Positions 34,431-46,494 of a stretch of DNA of 64,000 bases are shown here, one piece after another. The DNA is from Pontederia crassipes (taxonomy: Eukaryota > Streptophyta > Magnoliopsida > Commelinales > Pontederiaceae). The DNA is taken from positions 22,807,189 to 22,871,188 of the forward strand of contig CM060186.1 of the NCBI GenBank assembly GCA_030549335.1, read 5' to 3'. The notes under the pieces were generated by a model. That model was not told the origin of the DNA. It made no database searches and worked only from the letters and a program-made list of their open reading frames with translations. The position numbers and the translations under genes are program-made. The number at the start of each line of letters is the position of its first letter. Within the stretch, counting starts at the first letter, position 1.

Positions 34431-35153
34431 CAATGATACCATAGGACAAGGAAAGAAGGAAAGATAAATGAATGTGTAAAAGGTTAAAGAATGAAAGGAA
34501 ATAAGGAAAATATGTCAAGTAATAAATTAGGATAAAGAAGTTAGAAAGAAACTCTTAGAATGTATATGATAAAGAAGAAGAAATATAAGCATGAGTTATA
34601 AGTTATATGCTTGTATGTTGATCAATGCCTCTAATTGTACGGTGTTTGTAGGAGATGAAGATTCTCAAGTTGAGAAGGTATGTTAAATGATTAATGTTCC
34701 AACCAATGTTATTTCAAGTATAATAAGTATGAATATTATTTAAGGATTATGGTATAGTTCATGGCATACATGTTAATTTAGATATTTATATTATTATGAT
34801 GATGATAGATGTGTCGTATCATATGATCGAATATCATGACATGCATGATCTTTACATAATCTAATTAAAAAAAACATTGCACTCTAGATTCATGCAAACA
34901 ATAAAAAATAAAGGAATGTGACTCAAGATCATGACGAAATGTTGCACATACTTAAAGTTAAATAAGTTCTATAATTCTACTTGAATATTGGTGCAAAGTA
35001 TATGATGAAGTCTTTAAATATTTGAAGTCTCATAAAATTATATTAGAAGAGAAGTCATATATATGATAAAAGCCATATATGTTATTATAAATTTTTTATT
35101 TATTATAATTTTCTCTAAAATGTTAAATTTTTTCATTATCAAATGATAAAAGT
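34431..35153. other. AT-rich DNA without recognisable features
   Basis: Purine-rich (AAAGAAGGAAAGATAAATG) then TA-rich; no gene, RNA or repeat boundary recognised. Confidence 0.55.
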
Positions 35154-37020
35154 TGTAACGACCCCAAATTGTCACTTGCCACGTGGCAAGATCCAATTTG
35201 GGGATCGCTACCAAGAATACTATACCTTGACCAAAACCTTGAACTTGATCAGTCTTTTGACCAGAATAAAATAAAAGCGGAATGCTCAAAGATAACATCA
35301 ATAAAATAGCAATAAAATAAATATCCAAATAATAATCTTTAATATAATTCAAAATAATGAAAACATCACTGAACATGAAAAAGTGCGGAAGCCTAGAAGC
35401 ATGGACTCAAAGTATCTAAGACAACGAAAAAATAATACTATGACACCACATGTGCATTGGACAATCACGAACGTCGTCAGCTATGACTCATCCTTGATTA
35501 TCGGCATTACCTGCAGGATCAAGGTAGGGGAAACAATAACCCATGAGCTTCGCAGCCCAATAGGTGAATAATAAACTAGTGGACAAATATTAACAATATT
35601 TAAGCATGGAACATATAGGCATAGATAGTAGAATCGATGGGAACATAATCCATGCCATACTATATCAGAATCAATAACATGGATCAATGTGATGCCATGG
35701 GTAAAATCAATGTGCCATGAAAGGCGAATCAATGCTCTGCATCAATGTCATCTATGCAACATCATCAACGAATATTTTGGTTACAATGAGGTGCCATGTA
35801 CTTCATGAGATCAGTGATTGTGCACAACACGACAAGTCATCCTCGCTATAAGGGAGGATATCTTCTTTCGTCACACGATGGAGAGAAATCGTGAACGGGG
35901 ACAAGGCCGAACTAGTGCCCCAACAATGCGATGAAACAATACCATGAGCTCCCGTTAATTCGTAACATGAGCACCCAAGTTTTATCTTTATTAATTATTT
36001 AGCTTCTCGTCTTCGCCCAGATTGGGACTTGTGATCATGCAATGCAATATCCTATGGATCAATATATCAGGGAACAACATTTAAATTAATCATAATGTAA
36101 AAACACAGCAAGTTATCACATCACGGTAGAACTCGGGCTGGGTTGGGTCTAATCCGGGCAGGGTTCTCTCATGGTCGATGTCTCAGCCCAATCTGGGCCG
36201 AGTAAATTGGCTAGGTCCGGGTTGCATACTGGGCACACCCGTGACAGAACTCGGGCCGGGTTTCGATGTCTATGTACGTGTCAACAATGGCACGGATTGA
36301 ATGACAAGAGCCCGGGTCTTACTCGACATCAGATTTGCCCGATGATCATATCCCGGCCAGGTTCTATAATCCAGCGGAACTGTGGCCTCGGCTTCAAGAT
36401 CTTCTGTGCAATTTCGCAGGAATAAACCTCTTAAGTACAAAGTAAATACATGGATCGGTACTGGGTAGATGGAGGACAATACTAGGGCTCTATGTGAGTC
36501 CTTAAATATGCAAATCTATTGTTAAAATTAATCCAAAGCTTGATCCAACGATCTACCTACCTCTGATAGCTTTCCCTGCGATCTTCCTCTGTTTCATGGG
36601 GTTCATTTTGCTCATTCTCGTCATTGGCAGTCCCAGATGATCCTCCAATCTCCAAGGTCGTTCTCCTCCTTCCCATTCATCTCTTGGTCGCGTGGTTTGA
36701 TGGAGAAAATGAAGAGAAAATGATTTAAGAAAAATAATGGTCGAACAACATGGAGAAAAGGCCAATAATGATGGTTGGTCACCTTGGTTCGCTCGAGCTC
36801 ATCTCCGGCGATCTCTCCAGCGTCCAACAGCATGCTCCTAGTTCCTGGGCGTGGGGGTACGAGAGGGACACGTGAGGAGATGACGGCTAGGGCAAAAATT
36901 TGTTTAGTGTTGGTAGATGATAGTTTATATAGGAAGGGAAAAGTTGGTTTAAGTTGGATAAGTTTCCAACTCCAGCTAGAATTAAATTCTAATTTATTTT
37001 AATTTGATTTCATTTTTTTA
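35154..37020 (-). mobile_element. LTR fossil, Ty3-type, minus orientation
   Basis: Starts TGTAACGACCCCAAATTG with a CCACGTGG palindrome nearby, then the AAAGCGGAATGC, ACCTGCAGGATCAAGG and CCATGAGC words in the same order as in the LTR at 50840-53313. Internal sequence at 36120-36370 is GC-rich with repeated CGGGCCGGG/TCCGGGTT words. No gag or pol is seen next to it. The right boundary is uncertain. Solo or truncated LTR. Confidence 0.5.
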
Positions 37021-37716
37021 ATTTGATACAAAAGGCATGTGCGAACCAATTAATGAGCGAAATTTTTCCAAATGTCTAAATTTTTTATTGTGAATTTTCG
37101 ATCTTACATTTGTAGAGAAATAAACTTTTGCCGGCTTCCTTGGACTTACGATTTGAAACAACAGAAATTTTCCCACCCACTCAGTGGTAGTAGAAATTTG
37201 TACAGACCCTTCGCCTAGATTCTGTGAAAATATAATTATCCATCTCGCATAAATGCTTTGCAAGCTGGAAGGAACTCTTGCTTTCATGGTTTTACTCTTC
37301 ATGGACAATTTCTTTTTCTTTTTACTGCAACTGCAAGATAATAATCCACTGCTGCTTAATTAGAGGCAATGTGTCTTCTTATCTGATTTGGTAATTTTCT
37401 TCAATGTGTTTGCCCTTTTTTTTGGGGGGGTGGGTGGGTGGGGTTCTTTTAGGATGGAAGACACTAAGATTCCCAGTTTATTGATTGATTCAGACACCGA
37501 CGTGGTGCTGCCAGCCGGAGGTCTCCAATATCAAGCAATATCTTATCTTAATTGATTACCACGTGTTTTTGTCTTCATGTTCATTTCTCATCCTACCTTG
37601 CCTCCATTCTTCTTTTGGATTTAGAATGATTGTTTCCGCAGCTTGGAGCATCAAGAGTTAAGTTAAAATTTTACCTCAATCCATAAGAATATTTCTCAAA
37701 ATTTTAACATAGTATG
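37021..37716. other. Unassigned DNA between LTR fossil and inverted-repeat element
   Basis: No gene is recognised on either strand. A T-run followed by GGGGGGGTGGGTGGGTGGGG at about 37410-37445 is simple sequence. Confidence 0.5.
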
Positions 37717-39345
37717 GGTGTCCCCCCAACTTAAATGGGGGACTGACCCCCATGCTGCCCTAGCTTCCAACGGATCGCACAAATGCACATGATTTTTAAG
37801 GATTAACCAAATGTTCGTATGCGGCTCTGAGGTTCACGATGTGCTGCTACGGTTCGCACGTAGCCCGATTCAACCGATCCGAAGGGGTATAAAAAGGAAA
37901 AACCTTATCGTCGTATCCATTTTCTTCTCTCCTCTCTCTCCTCATCGTTTCTCCTCTCCATGCTGCCTCCTCTCTGTCCTCTCCTCTCCGCGCAACAATG
38001 TGAGCTCAACGTCTTTTCCCCCTCGGGACGCCTTGTCTTTTGCCCGCCTCCTCTCCTATCGATGCCAACGAGCACCCGAGCACGATGCCGACATCCACCC
38101 CCCGTCGTGGCCGACCAAATTTGTGCATCCTCTCGCCGCCAACATCCCCCGCGCTCAGATCCGCAACACACCGGCGACCCCCGGCCATATCTATTCTCAG
38201 TGGTGTTCCTCCGGCCAGATTTGCACGCAACAGCAACTCTGCGGCCAGATCTACGCAGCGGCAATCCTCCGGCCATATCTGCACAACTCGGAGCACCCTT
38301 CGCCGATGAGCACCCCCGATGGCAACAAATCTGCACGACCCGTAGCACCCCGGACCAGATTTGCATGACCCCGAGCACAGCCGCCACATATCTATGCTTC
38401 GCCACCCCCTCATGCCGTGACACCATCGTGAGCATGCCGAGAACCGCCGAGCGCTGCGGAGACGGCCCCCTCTTCGCTCGAAGGTTCTCGCTACTCCCTC
38501 TTTCCTTTCCTTTTCTCTTTTTCTCCATTTTCTCCCTCATTCTGACTCGATCTCATTACCCTAGCTCCGCTGACCTCGCGTCCCGTCGCCGCCGAGCTCG
38601 CCCGCCTAGCCACTGCCGAGTTCGCCTGCCTGGTCGCCACCGAGTTCGCCCACCTGCCCTGTCGACCTCAACCGCGTCGACCCCCTCACGCTGATGACCT
38701 TGCACATCCGTGACCCTGCCGACCCCTTCACACTGCCGACCTCGCACAGGCGACCCTGCCAAACGCACTCCGCCGACCCCTCACGCTGAACACCCTGCAC
38801 TCTGTCGAACACCGCCGAACTCAATTGTTAATTCTATGCACAGGATTAGTTGTAATTATTTACCTTTTAGTTGTTAATCATGATGTAATTTATGTAGTTG
38901 TAAATAATTATATACAGATTAGTTGTAAATGCTTGTGTCCTTACTAATTGTAGAAAAATAATATGTAATTAATAATTATGTTAATCAATTGATTGATGTT
39001 AGTTAATATGATTTCTTGGGCTCTTCTCTTTTTCCTATAGTTGATACTTCGTACTATATCGAGCACATATCGGCAAAGTATTCAAGAATTTTACATGCCG
39101 AATTATCCAAATAACTGATGAAAAGTTAATGAGGATTCAACAAGCAAATAAACATTGATGTGTTGCATATAGTTCAGTATACTATTTTCAACTCCGAGCA
39201 CCAATGTTCATTGCATGAGCTATAATAAACTTCATCACAGTTTTACATCTATCAAGGAATAGAACAAGTTGCTACATAATATTAGAAAGTACAAAGTACA
39301 AACTGCTAAAACGAAACTCGTAGTTCTAGCCGATTTACAAATTGC
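37717..39345 (+). repeat. Left arm of the foldback element
   Basis: Pairs with 39375-40977 in inverted orientation. Landmarks shared with the right arm include GTTGATACTTCGTACTATAT-type sequence near 39042, ATGCCGAATTATCCAAATAA near 39095, and ATTCTATGCACAGGATTAGT near 38832. Open frames in its GC-rich half occur in several phases on both strands and look like by-products of composition and short repeats. Confidence 0.85.
37886..37897 (+). promoter_or_regulatory. TATA-like box facing the centre of the foldback element (left arm)
   Basis: GGTATAAAAAGG is followed within about 30 bases by a pyrimidine-rich stretch (CTTCTCTCCTCTCTCTCC), the layout of a plant core promoter and leader. The right-arm counterpart (complement of 40798-40815, GGGGCATAAAAAAAATTG) is weaker. 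Confidence 0.5.
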
Positions 39346-39374
39346 TAAAATGGAACTCGTAGGATTAAGCATGT

Positions 39375-40977
39375 AAACCGGCTAGAACTACCGATTTACA
39401 ACAGTTTTAGCAGTTTGTACTTTGTATCTCTAATATTATGAAGCAACTTGTTTTATTCCTTGATAGATGTAAAACTGTGATGAAGTTTGTTATAAGCTCA
39501 TGCGATGAACCATTGGTGTTGGCAATTGAAAATAGTATACTGAAATGTATGCAACACATCAATGTTGATTTGCTTGTTGAATCCTCATTAACTTTTCATC
39601 AGTTATTTGGATAATTCGGCATGTAAAATTCTTGAATACTTTGTTGATATGTGCTCAATATAGAACAGAGTATCAACTATAGGAAAAAGAGAAGAGCCCA
39701 AGAAATCATATTAACTAACATCAATCAATTGATTAACATAATTATTAACTACATATTATTTTTCTACAATTAGCAAGGACACAAACATTTACAACTAATC
39801 TGTACATAATTATTTACAACTACATAAATTACATCATGATTAACAACTAACAACTCAAAAATTACAACTAATCCTGTTCATAGAATTAACAATTGAGTTC
39901 GGCAGCGTTCGGCAGAGTGCGGGGTGTTCAGCGTGAGGGGTTGGTGGAGTGCATTCGGCGGGGTCGCCTGTGCGTGGTCGGCGGCGTGAGGGGGTCGACG
40001 GGTCGCAGATGTGCAAGGTCGGTGGCCTAAGGGGGTCGGCAGGGTCGCGGATGTGCGAGGTCGGCGGCTTGAGGGGGTCTTTTGGTTTGAGGTCGGCGGG
40101 GCGGGCGGGCGAACTCGATGGCAGCGGGGCGCGAGGTCAGCAGAGCTAGGGCAACGAGATCGAGTCAGAATGAGGGAGAAAATGGAGAAAAGAAGAAAAG
40201 GAAAGGAAAGAGGGAGAAGCGAGAACCTTCGAGCGAAGAGGGGGTTGGCTTGGCGGCGCTCGGATGCTCACGACAGTATCACGGCGTGAGGGGGCCAACG
40301 AAGTGCAGATCTGTGGCGGCTATGCTAGGGGTCACTCAGATCGGGTCGGGGTGCTCCGAGTCGTGCAGATCTGCTGCCATCGGGGGTGCTCATCGGCGAT
40401 GGGTGCTCCGGGTTGCCTAGATATGGCTAGAGGGTCGCCGCTGTGGGCAGATCTGGCTGCAGAGTTGCCGTTCCACGCAGATCTGGAGGGAGGGACGCTG
40501 TTGTGCGCAGGTATGGTCGAGGGTCACCGGGGTGTTGTGGATCTAAGCGCGGGGGATGTCGGTGGCGAGAGAACACATAGCTCTGGTCAGTCACGGCAGG
40601 GCGTGGACTGGGCGTCGTGCTCGGGTGCTCGTCGGCGTCGATAGGCGAGGAGGAGGGCGAAAGAGAGGGCGTCCTGAGGGGAAAAAGACGCCGAGCTCGC
40701 ATTGTCGCACGGAGAGAAGACGAGAGGAGAGATAGGAGGCGGCGTGGAGAGGAGAAATGACGAGTGAGAGGGGAGAGAAGAAAATGGAATACAACGGCAA
40801 TTTTTTTTATGCCCCATCGAACCGGTCGAATCGCGCCACGTGCGAACCACAAAACCGCATCGTGAACCTCCGAATCATCTTTAAAATCCATGCGCATATG
40901 CGCCATCCGTTGGATGCACATCCGACGACTGACGCAGCATGAGGGACGGTCCCCCCCATTTAAGTTGGCGGAACACC
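39375..40977 (-). repeat. Right arm of the foldback element
   Basis: Inverted counterpart of 37717-39345, with visible substitutions and small indels spread throughout, so the two arms have diverged since they formed or since last conversion. Confidence 0.85.
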
Positions 40978-41499
40978 ATATATAAATGATCCAACTTAAA
41001 ATCAACGTGTCTCCTATGTGGCATTTGAAAATAGAACTGTGGTTCCTCCTAATTTCTTGATGAATAGTTGAATTGACATATTAGTGTTTGGATGAAGTGG
41101 AATGTAACGACAAGAAACTAGAGAATATGATAGGAAAAAATTGATTTGATGGATGAAGTTTTTGTGGGTTTTGAATTAAAAGTGATTATTATAATTATAA
41201 AGTATAATTTTATTATTAATTAAAATAAAATTATAAAATAATTTTTTTATGGAAACATTTTTGTTAAAAAATATATTATTTAAATAATAAATAATAATAA
41301 AATATTATTTAATAAAAAATTTAATTTTTAATGGAATAATAAATAATACTAAATTAATCTGCAGTTAATATTATTTTATATTTATTAAATAATTTATTTT
41401 GTGAGAAAAATGTGTGAGAGAAAAGAAAAAGAAAAAATGAAATAACAAAAAAAAAATAATGTCACGTAAAAAAAAAAGTTGCCGATTTCGTACTACAGT
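40978..41499. other. AT-rich spacer
   Basis: Very AT-rich sequence with TTAAATAATAAATAATAATA-like runs at about 41200-41480. No gene or RNA recognised. Confidence 0.55.
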
Positions 41500-41715
41500 G
41501 CTATGATTCCACTAAAAAACTGGAACAATTCATGTGATGAGCTTGATTCTAAGTTTTGATTCCCTTCCGGAAACGGTTCTAGTCTGATTGCCAAGCCCTA
41601 AAGTTTCATAACCTTAACTTCTATACCAATTTTGTTCTTGACGCTCGAAACTAAAATGATTAGACATAACCTTAATTCAATCGGCTTATCAGTTGAATCG
41701 AATATGAATATGAGC
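41500..41715. repeat. 216-bp tandem duplication, copy 1
   Basis: First of two head-to-tail copies, each starting GCTATGATTCCACTAAAAAA and ending GAATATGAGC. The copies differ by two substitutions that I can see (GGAAACGG/GGGAACGG and AATCGGC/AATTGGC). The duplicated unit has no recognised function; an open minus-strand frame across it has no family motifs. Confidence 0.95.
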
Positions 41716-41931
41716 GCTATGATTCCACTAAAAAACTGGAACAATTCATGTGATGAGCTTGATTCTAAGTTTTGATTCCCTTCCGGGAACGGTTCTAGTC
41801 TGATTGCCAAGCCCTAAAGTTTCATAACCTTAACTTCTATACCAATTTTGTTCTTGACGCTCGAAACTAAAATGATTAGACATAACCTTAATTCAATTGG
41901 CTTATCAGTTGAATCGAATATGAATATGAGC
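41716..41931. repeat. 216-bp tandem duplication, copy 2
   Basis: Second copy, directly adjoining the first and continuing into GTGCCACC. The high similarity indicates a recent event. Confidence 0.95.
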
Positions 41932-44900
41932 GCGTGCCACCAAAATCATGGCCAACGTTCTTTCAATCTAAATCCTACGTCAAAACATAAAATATTATTT
42001 TTATTTTTGTTATAATTCTCTGGATGTCAGAAAGCAGATCTAAGCTTACCTCGAATCCTCGTAGCACCTCAACCAATATCTACTTATTTACAACCCTGTA
42101 AGGCGACATCTCTAGCTGCTGGATTTATCTTGTCTCGTACGGATTGTGATAATGACAAGATTCTACTATCATTGAACAAGTTGCCGGGGGCTGCAAAACA
42201 AGAAAAAAGGTATACTTCGAATTTCAGCTCTTTTACTACCCTTCTATGTAAATGATCAACTCAACACTGATAGTTAGCGAATTCAACTTAAATGAGAGAT
42301 GTCATCTGAGTTTGGAAGAGTAGAAAAATGCTTATCCTTAATCGATCTCGTTCTCCAACTAAACTAATATCTTCACTGTGAGTTTCTGAATTTCGTTTAC
42401 CAATTGAATCACTTATGAGGAAAAAGAAAGCTTCAAGAGTTGGCTAGAAAACAATTAGACACAGATATGGCAACTATATATTCTGAACTAACCGGTTCTA
42501 CTTGTCCCGGAATTATCTCCAGCTAATCACGAAATAGAAGCACCTTCGTGACCCTGTATAGCTGAGGACATGAAAAGCCACATTACAGAGGTAAATTTAC
42601 TGTGGTCGATAGATCCAAAACTTCGAAATGGGAAAGGAAATCATTCACATTTGGATTCTTGATATCAGAACACAACGCGCAGCAACTGGTTTTTTTCTGT
42701 TCTTCATCACGAACTTTCTTGCATAGCATTGCCGAATGCAACTCAAGTTTCTTTTTCCATATTATGGGTTCAGTAGTTCTTTTATTTTTTTCTATTTTGG
42801 CGTAAATAATTTGGTTACAGGGAAAGATATAGATAAAAAATTTGCCAGAATGTAAATCAAGAGTCACTGGTTTCAGCATATGATGATATGAATCCGATGC
42901 TTTAAGCAAACATCAGGTGGTTCAGCAGCATTTGAATGCTGCCTCAAGGCGCCCTGCACTCTTTGTTTAAGCTTTTTAAATGATTGGCCATGGTTTTCTA
43001 CTTTTCTTCTTTTTACCATTTTGCTTGTGAAGAATAGAAATGTCAAAATGCTTTAAGTGCATGTGCCTTCACATGAATTAGCAGCATTAAGGTAGGCTCT
43101 GTGAGTTGTGTGGGCTCCCTTTTTTTTCTCCTCTTCCTTTCTTGCCATGTTCTTGCAACAAGATTGGCGTGGCCTGGACTGACTGGGACAGGTCGTGCCA
43201 AATTGGTTGGCATGGATTTTGTGGAAACAAATAGCATATTTCAGCACTACTCATTTGTATTCATCCATAATTACATGTCTGCAGTATCTACGATCTGGCG
43301 CTGATAGGGATCACAGCAAAAACTTTTATTTGATTCTGACACTCTTTTACCCTACCCTACGAATTGTTATGCATCACGACTGTGAACTTGGTGGAGTGGT
43401 TGCTAACATATCCCCAACAAAGAGCTCGTTACTCCAAGAGAGGAAAGATCTTGGATAATCGGGTTCATACAATCCACACAGCTGAAGATTTACATTTTAC
43501 CACATCTGAGCAAGATAGTGGTGTAGCTCCACTGCATAAAAACTTATCAGAAGATCAACCTTCAAGAATCAGGTTGACTGAACAGGAGAATTAATGGACT
43601 TCCCTTTATATGGATGCTCCTGTTACATTGCCTGCACAAGAAATGGGATGAGCTGGAGACACCTCATGCCATGATAAAATAACAGGAGGTGAAGCCTGTC
43701 CTGTGCCGACCAACCCCTTAAAAACTTAATCATGGATTTTGTTACTGAGGTCTCCATAGCCCCCCAAAGGAGCTGCTCTGGTTGCAGAGTTAATGCTATT
43801 ATTATCTTGGCGCAGATTTGAACAAAGTCATTTAATGGATTTCCCAAGTCATAGGAGATGTCCAAACTATCAATAGGTAATCTGGGTTCAGGCTCTGGTT
43901 GCCTCACTCCTTGGAGGTGGCCTGATGACTCAAATGGCTTATTTTAAGCGTCTCCTAGTGTGGAAAAGGATAAGTCTTGACAACAAGAAACGACTAGAAT
44001 TGTTCTCTTTTTTTTTTTTTTTTCTTTTCAATGGCTTGGAATGGGATGAATAGTTTATTTCTGAAAAGGGTGCATGCAGGTAAGGGCTCGAGATCCTTGT
44101 GTCTGCAACACAAGGACAGACAGACTGAAAGGAATCCTCACTTGTGCTTGATGATGCGTTGTGTTGCCGTAATGAAAGAAAGATACATCCATCAAGGTTT
44201 CTATTCCACAAAAGGCAGTACAGAAAAGAGGCACAGGGAAACCAATAAAACAAAAGAGATGAGGTTATCAGGGTAGCCTAGTACATGGCATTTTACTAAC
44301 ATCATAAAAATCTGAAAGATACCTAAAGCAAGGAACTCCCATTTGTTTTTCAATCACATGAGAGCTCCCTGCAGTATTGTGGCTTGCTGCCAAATACCAC
44401 GCTCTCACTTTGCATCACTTGAGAGCCACAGTAATGTGACTCGTGGGGTGCTCGCCATCACTCGTGAGCTACAGTCATTAAGCAACGTGAAGTGGCCGGA
44501 ACTTCTATTGTTCAAAGAACGACACCTCAGCCCCATAACCAAAGTAACGCAATCATGAAAATAGCATATTAAATTCGAACAGGAAGTTTTTGAGCAACCG
44601 AACAGGAAATTCACTGTTGCAGTGCTGCCGCTGCCGCTTTTGCACAAGCAAGAAAACATAACCCAACCAAGATAGTGGGAGAAAGGACCATTTCATTTCC
44701 ACTTGGAGCAAAAGCTTCCGTGCACAACACACATCTGAAGATAACATGAGGGCTGCTGGTTCATGCCTAAAGAAAAAAATTGAATTAAAAATTTGCATGC
44801 TGCATGCAGTGTTCTCTGACGTTCTTCTCAAACTTGCTCTCTCCTATCGGAAATAATCAGTTGTCTCAAAACTGAGACAGAAACCAAGTTGGAATACATT

Positions 44901-45279
44901 CCGGACAATCGACAGCAATTACATATTGGGAACAACAGCATGGTTCAAGAAGCAAATCTTACTACATCATGAAAAGCTACTGCAACAAAAACGACAATAA
45001 CTAGAACAGGGATAACTGAGAAAGACTAAAGGAAAACTAACGCCAAAGACAGAGAGAAGAAGAGATGAACCAACACAACAAAGAGAACAGATATAAGGGC
45101 AGTTGTTTGATCTCCTTTGTCATCAGCTTCCCCGAGGATACCAAGTAAACCACCTAAGATAAAAGGAAAAAAAATGCCATTTTTAGGCCGGTGCCTTCGG
45201 AGAGAGGCGCAAATGGGTGGATTTGGACTTACTCAGGGAAGCTCGAAGCATGGCTGTTGGTTCTCTTCTTTTAACTCCA
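41932..45279. other. 3' flank of the TCP gene, no further gene recognised
   Basis: GC content is higher here than in the transposon-rich parts and obvious transposon structure is absent, as expected of single-copy DNA near a gene. Open frames up to about 100 codons occur on both strands but overlap each other and carry no recognisable domain. The part nearest 45279 should include the 3' untranslated region of the TCP transcript. A short noncoding RNA cannot be ruled out. Confidence 0.5.
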
Positions 45280-46494
45280 TCAATGGTGAGAAGCAGAGGG
45301 CGGCTTGTCGGAGATGCCGTCGTGCTCCTCTTCGCCCTGGATCCTGGCTGGGATACGGAACCCGGAGAAGCCGGCGCCAGATGTGAATCCGGGGGTCGAC
45401 ATCGTCTGATGCAGAATCGGGTGCAGCATCTGGTGGTCGGCAGCGGCCGAGTCTATCCAGGCGCGGACCGAGGGCGAGTTACTGGACTGAAGGGGTCCCC
45501 TCTGAGGAAAAAGCAGGCCTTGGCCGAGCACCGAGTGCAGCGGCACAGCCTGTCTAGGCGGCGGGAAGCCAACCAGATAGCCTCCGCCGCCGCTTGCTTC
45601 TGCCGCATTCCACGGAACAGTCCTCTGGTTCTGTTCGGCCCAGGTGGTCGGTGTGGCATCGAATGCCAAATTGGCGGCTGCCGAGAAGAAAGCGCCATGC
45701 CCAGGAGCAGAGCTCTGGTTCAGGTATTGCTGGGTGGTTTGCGGATGGTTGAAGGCTGGTGCATCTGGAAAAGACTGGAGGGAGAGGCGGAGATCCTGAG
45801 TGTGGCTACTGGTGCGCGACAAAAGGTCTGGAGGATAGTTTTGGAATCCGATCGTGGTGCTCGACGATGGTGAAGTAGCAGTGGCCATAGGGAAGAAGGA
45901 CTTGATGGTATCGGCAATGGAGTCGGAATCCAATGAAGGTGGTAGAAAACTAGCGTTGCTATTGCTGCCGCCGGCGCCACCGAAACTAAAAGAAGATGAG
46001 CCGACTGGGTCGGCTACCTGAATTGCCTTTTTTCTGGAGTCACCAGTGAGCTGCTCCGGGGATTCGTTCGATGGTGCCTGTGGGCAGGAGGTTGACGCGA
46101 TGGCGGCAGCGGCCTTCGTAGCAGTAGGAGTCCAGGGCGGAAGCTCGGCGAGCTGGTCGATGGCGGATTTGGCGTTCTTGATGAGCCAGTCCACGGCCTT
46201 GCTGGGGCGGTCGTAGCCGAGGCGGTCCTGGACGTCGTAGAACTGGATGGCAGTGTGGGCCGAGAGGCGGACGCGGCGGTCGCGGGGACCCTTGGCCGTG
46301 CACACCTTGCTGTGGCGGTCCTTTCGGCCGGTGGATCGCACAATGTGGCCACCTTGGACTTCCACGATCTCCCCACCGCCGCCGGTGCCCCTCAGTCCAT
46401 AGCGCGACGGCCGCTGCGGCTGCCGTTGCTGTTGCTGATCGTGCAGAACGAGCTGGTGGTGGCCGAGGGCCTGCAATCCGTGGCCCGACTCCAT
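45280..46494 (-). CDS. TCP4: CIN-type TCP transcription factor, TCP4-like
   Basis: A 404-residue intronless protein. The [20 protein letters not shown] lead-in is followed by the TCP domain (about residues 56-114): basic region [20 protein letters not shown], then a helix-loop-helix with [20 protein letters not shown]. Further signatures of the TCP3/TCP4/TCP10 group are [14 protein letters not shown] (about 189-202), [20 protein letters not shown] (about 221-244) and a C-terminal [24 protein letters not shown] (about 331-337) is encoded by the miR319 target. These nuclear class II factors bind GGNCCC-type sites and limit leaf-cell proliferation. The start at 46494 is the first ATG of the frame after an upstream in-frame stop (about 46843-46845) and has a strong context (AGGATGG); a 106-codon upstream extension with a Gly run lacks any ATG. 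Length fits Arabidopsis TCP4 (420). The symbol denotes the group; assignment to one paralogue is not possible here. Confidence 0.97.
   Translation of the reverse strand: MESGHGLQALGHHQLVLHDQQQQRQPQRPSRYGLRGTGGGGEIVEVQGGHIVRSTGRKDRHSKVCTAKGPRDRRVRLSAHTAIQFYDVQDRLGYDRPSKAVDWLIKNAKSAIDQLAELPPWTPTATKAAAAIASTSCPQAPSNESPEQLTGDSRKKAIQVADPVGSSSFSFGGAGGSNSNASFLPPSLDSDSIADTIKSFFPMATATSPSSSTTIGFQNYPPDLLSRTSSHTQDLRLSLQSFPDAPAFNHPQTTQQYLNQSSAPGHGAFFSAAANLAFDATPTTWAEQNQRTVPWNAAEASGGGGYLVGFPPPRQAVPLHSVLGQGLLFPQRGPLQSSNSPSVRAWIDSAAADHQMLHPILHQTMSTPGFTSGAGFSGFRIPARIQGEEEHDGISDKPPSASHH
45482..45502 (-). promoter_or_regulatory. miR319 target site in the TCP4-like mRNA
   Basis: The plus strand here reads CTGGACTGAAGGGGTCCCCT, which follows miR319 (TTGGACTGAAGGGAGCTCCC) at every position from 2 to 13, with mismatches near its 3' end. 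The mRNA therefore pairs with miR319 over the seed and cleavage site. The site is in the coding region and encodes the conserved RGPLQSS residues. miR319 cleavage of such transcripts is established for CIN-type TCP genes. Confidence 0.93.

Larger units (their letters stand above)
37717..40977. mobile_element. Foldback (giant inverted repeat) element, 3.26 kb, probably Mutator-like
   Basis: Outer ends are inverted copies reading GGTGTCCCCCCAACTTAAAT (left) and GGTGTTCCGCCAACTTAAAT (right, complement). The arms remain alignable base by base to a centre at about 39345-39375, so each arm is roughly 1.6 kb. Each arm contains, from outside in, a TATA-like box, a pyrimidine-rich leader, a GC-rich region of degenerate 30-odd-base repeats on GGCCAGATCTGCAC, and an AT-rich inner part. 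There is no transposase. Flanks do not show a convincing target duplication. Long inverted repeats with inward promoters are known from Mutator elements, which is why that family is suggested; a foldback element of another superfamily is possible. Confidence 0.85.

Noticed and set aside
37811-38694. Open frames of up to 244 codons in the foldback arms, both strands
   Set aside because: Several phases are open at once, low-complexity Pro/Arg-rich translations, and they follow short repeat periodicity.
43623-43907. 94-codon minus-strand frame in the TCP 3' flank
   Set aside because: No recognisable motif, no splice context, and competing frames on the other strand.
45217-45873. 218-codon plus-strand frame antisense to the TCP gene
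   Set aside because: Shadow of the GC-rich TCP coding sequence; no domain.
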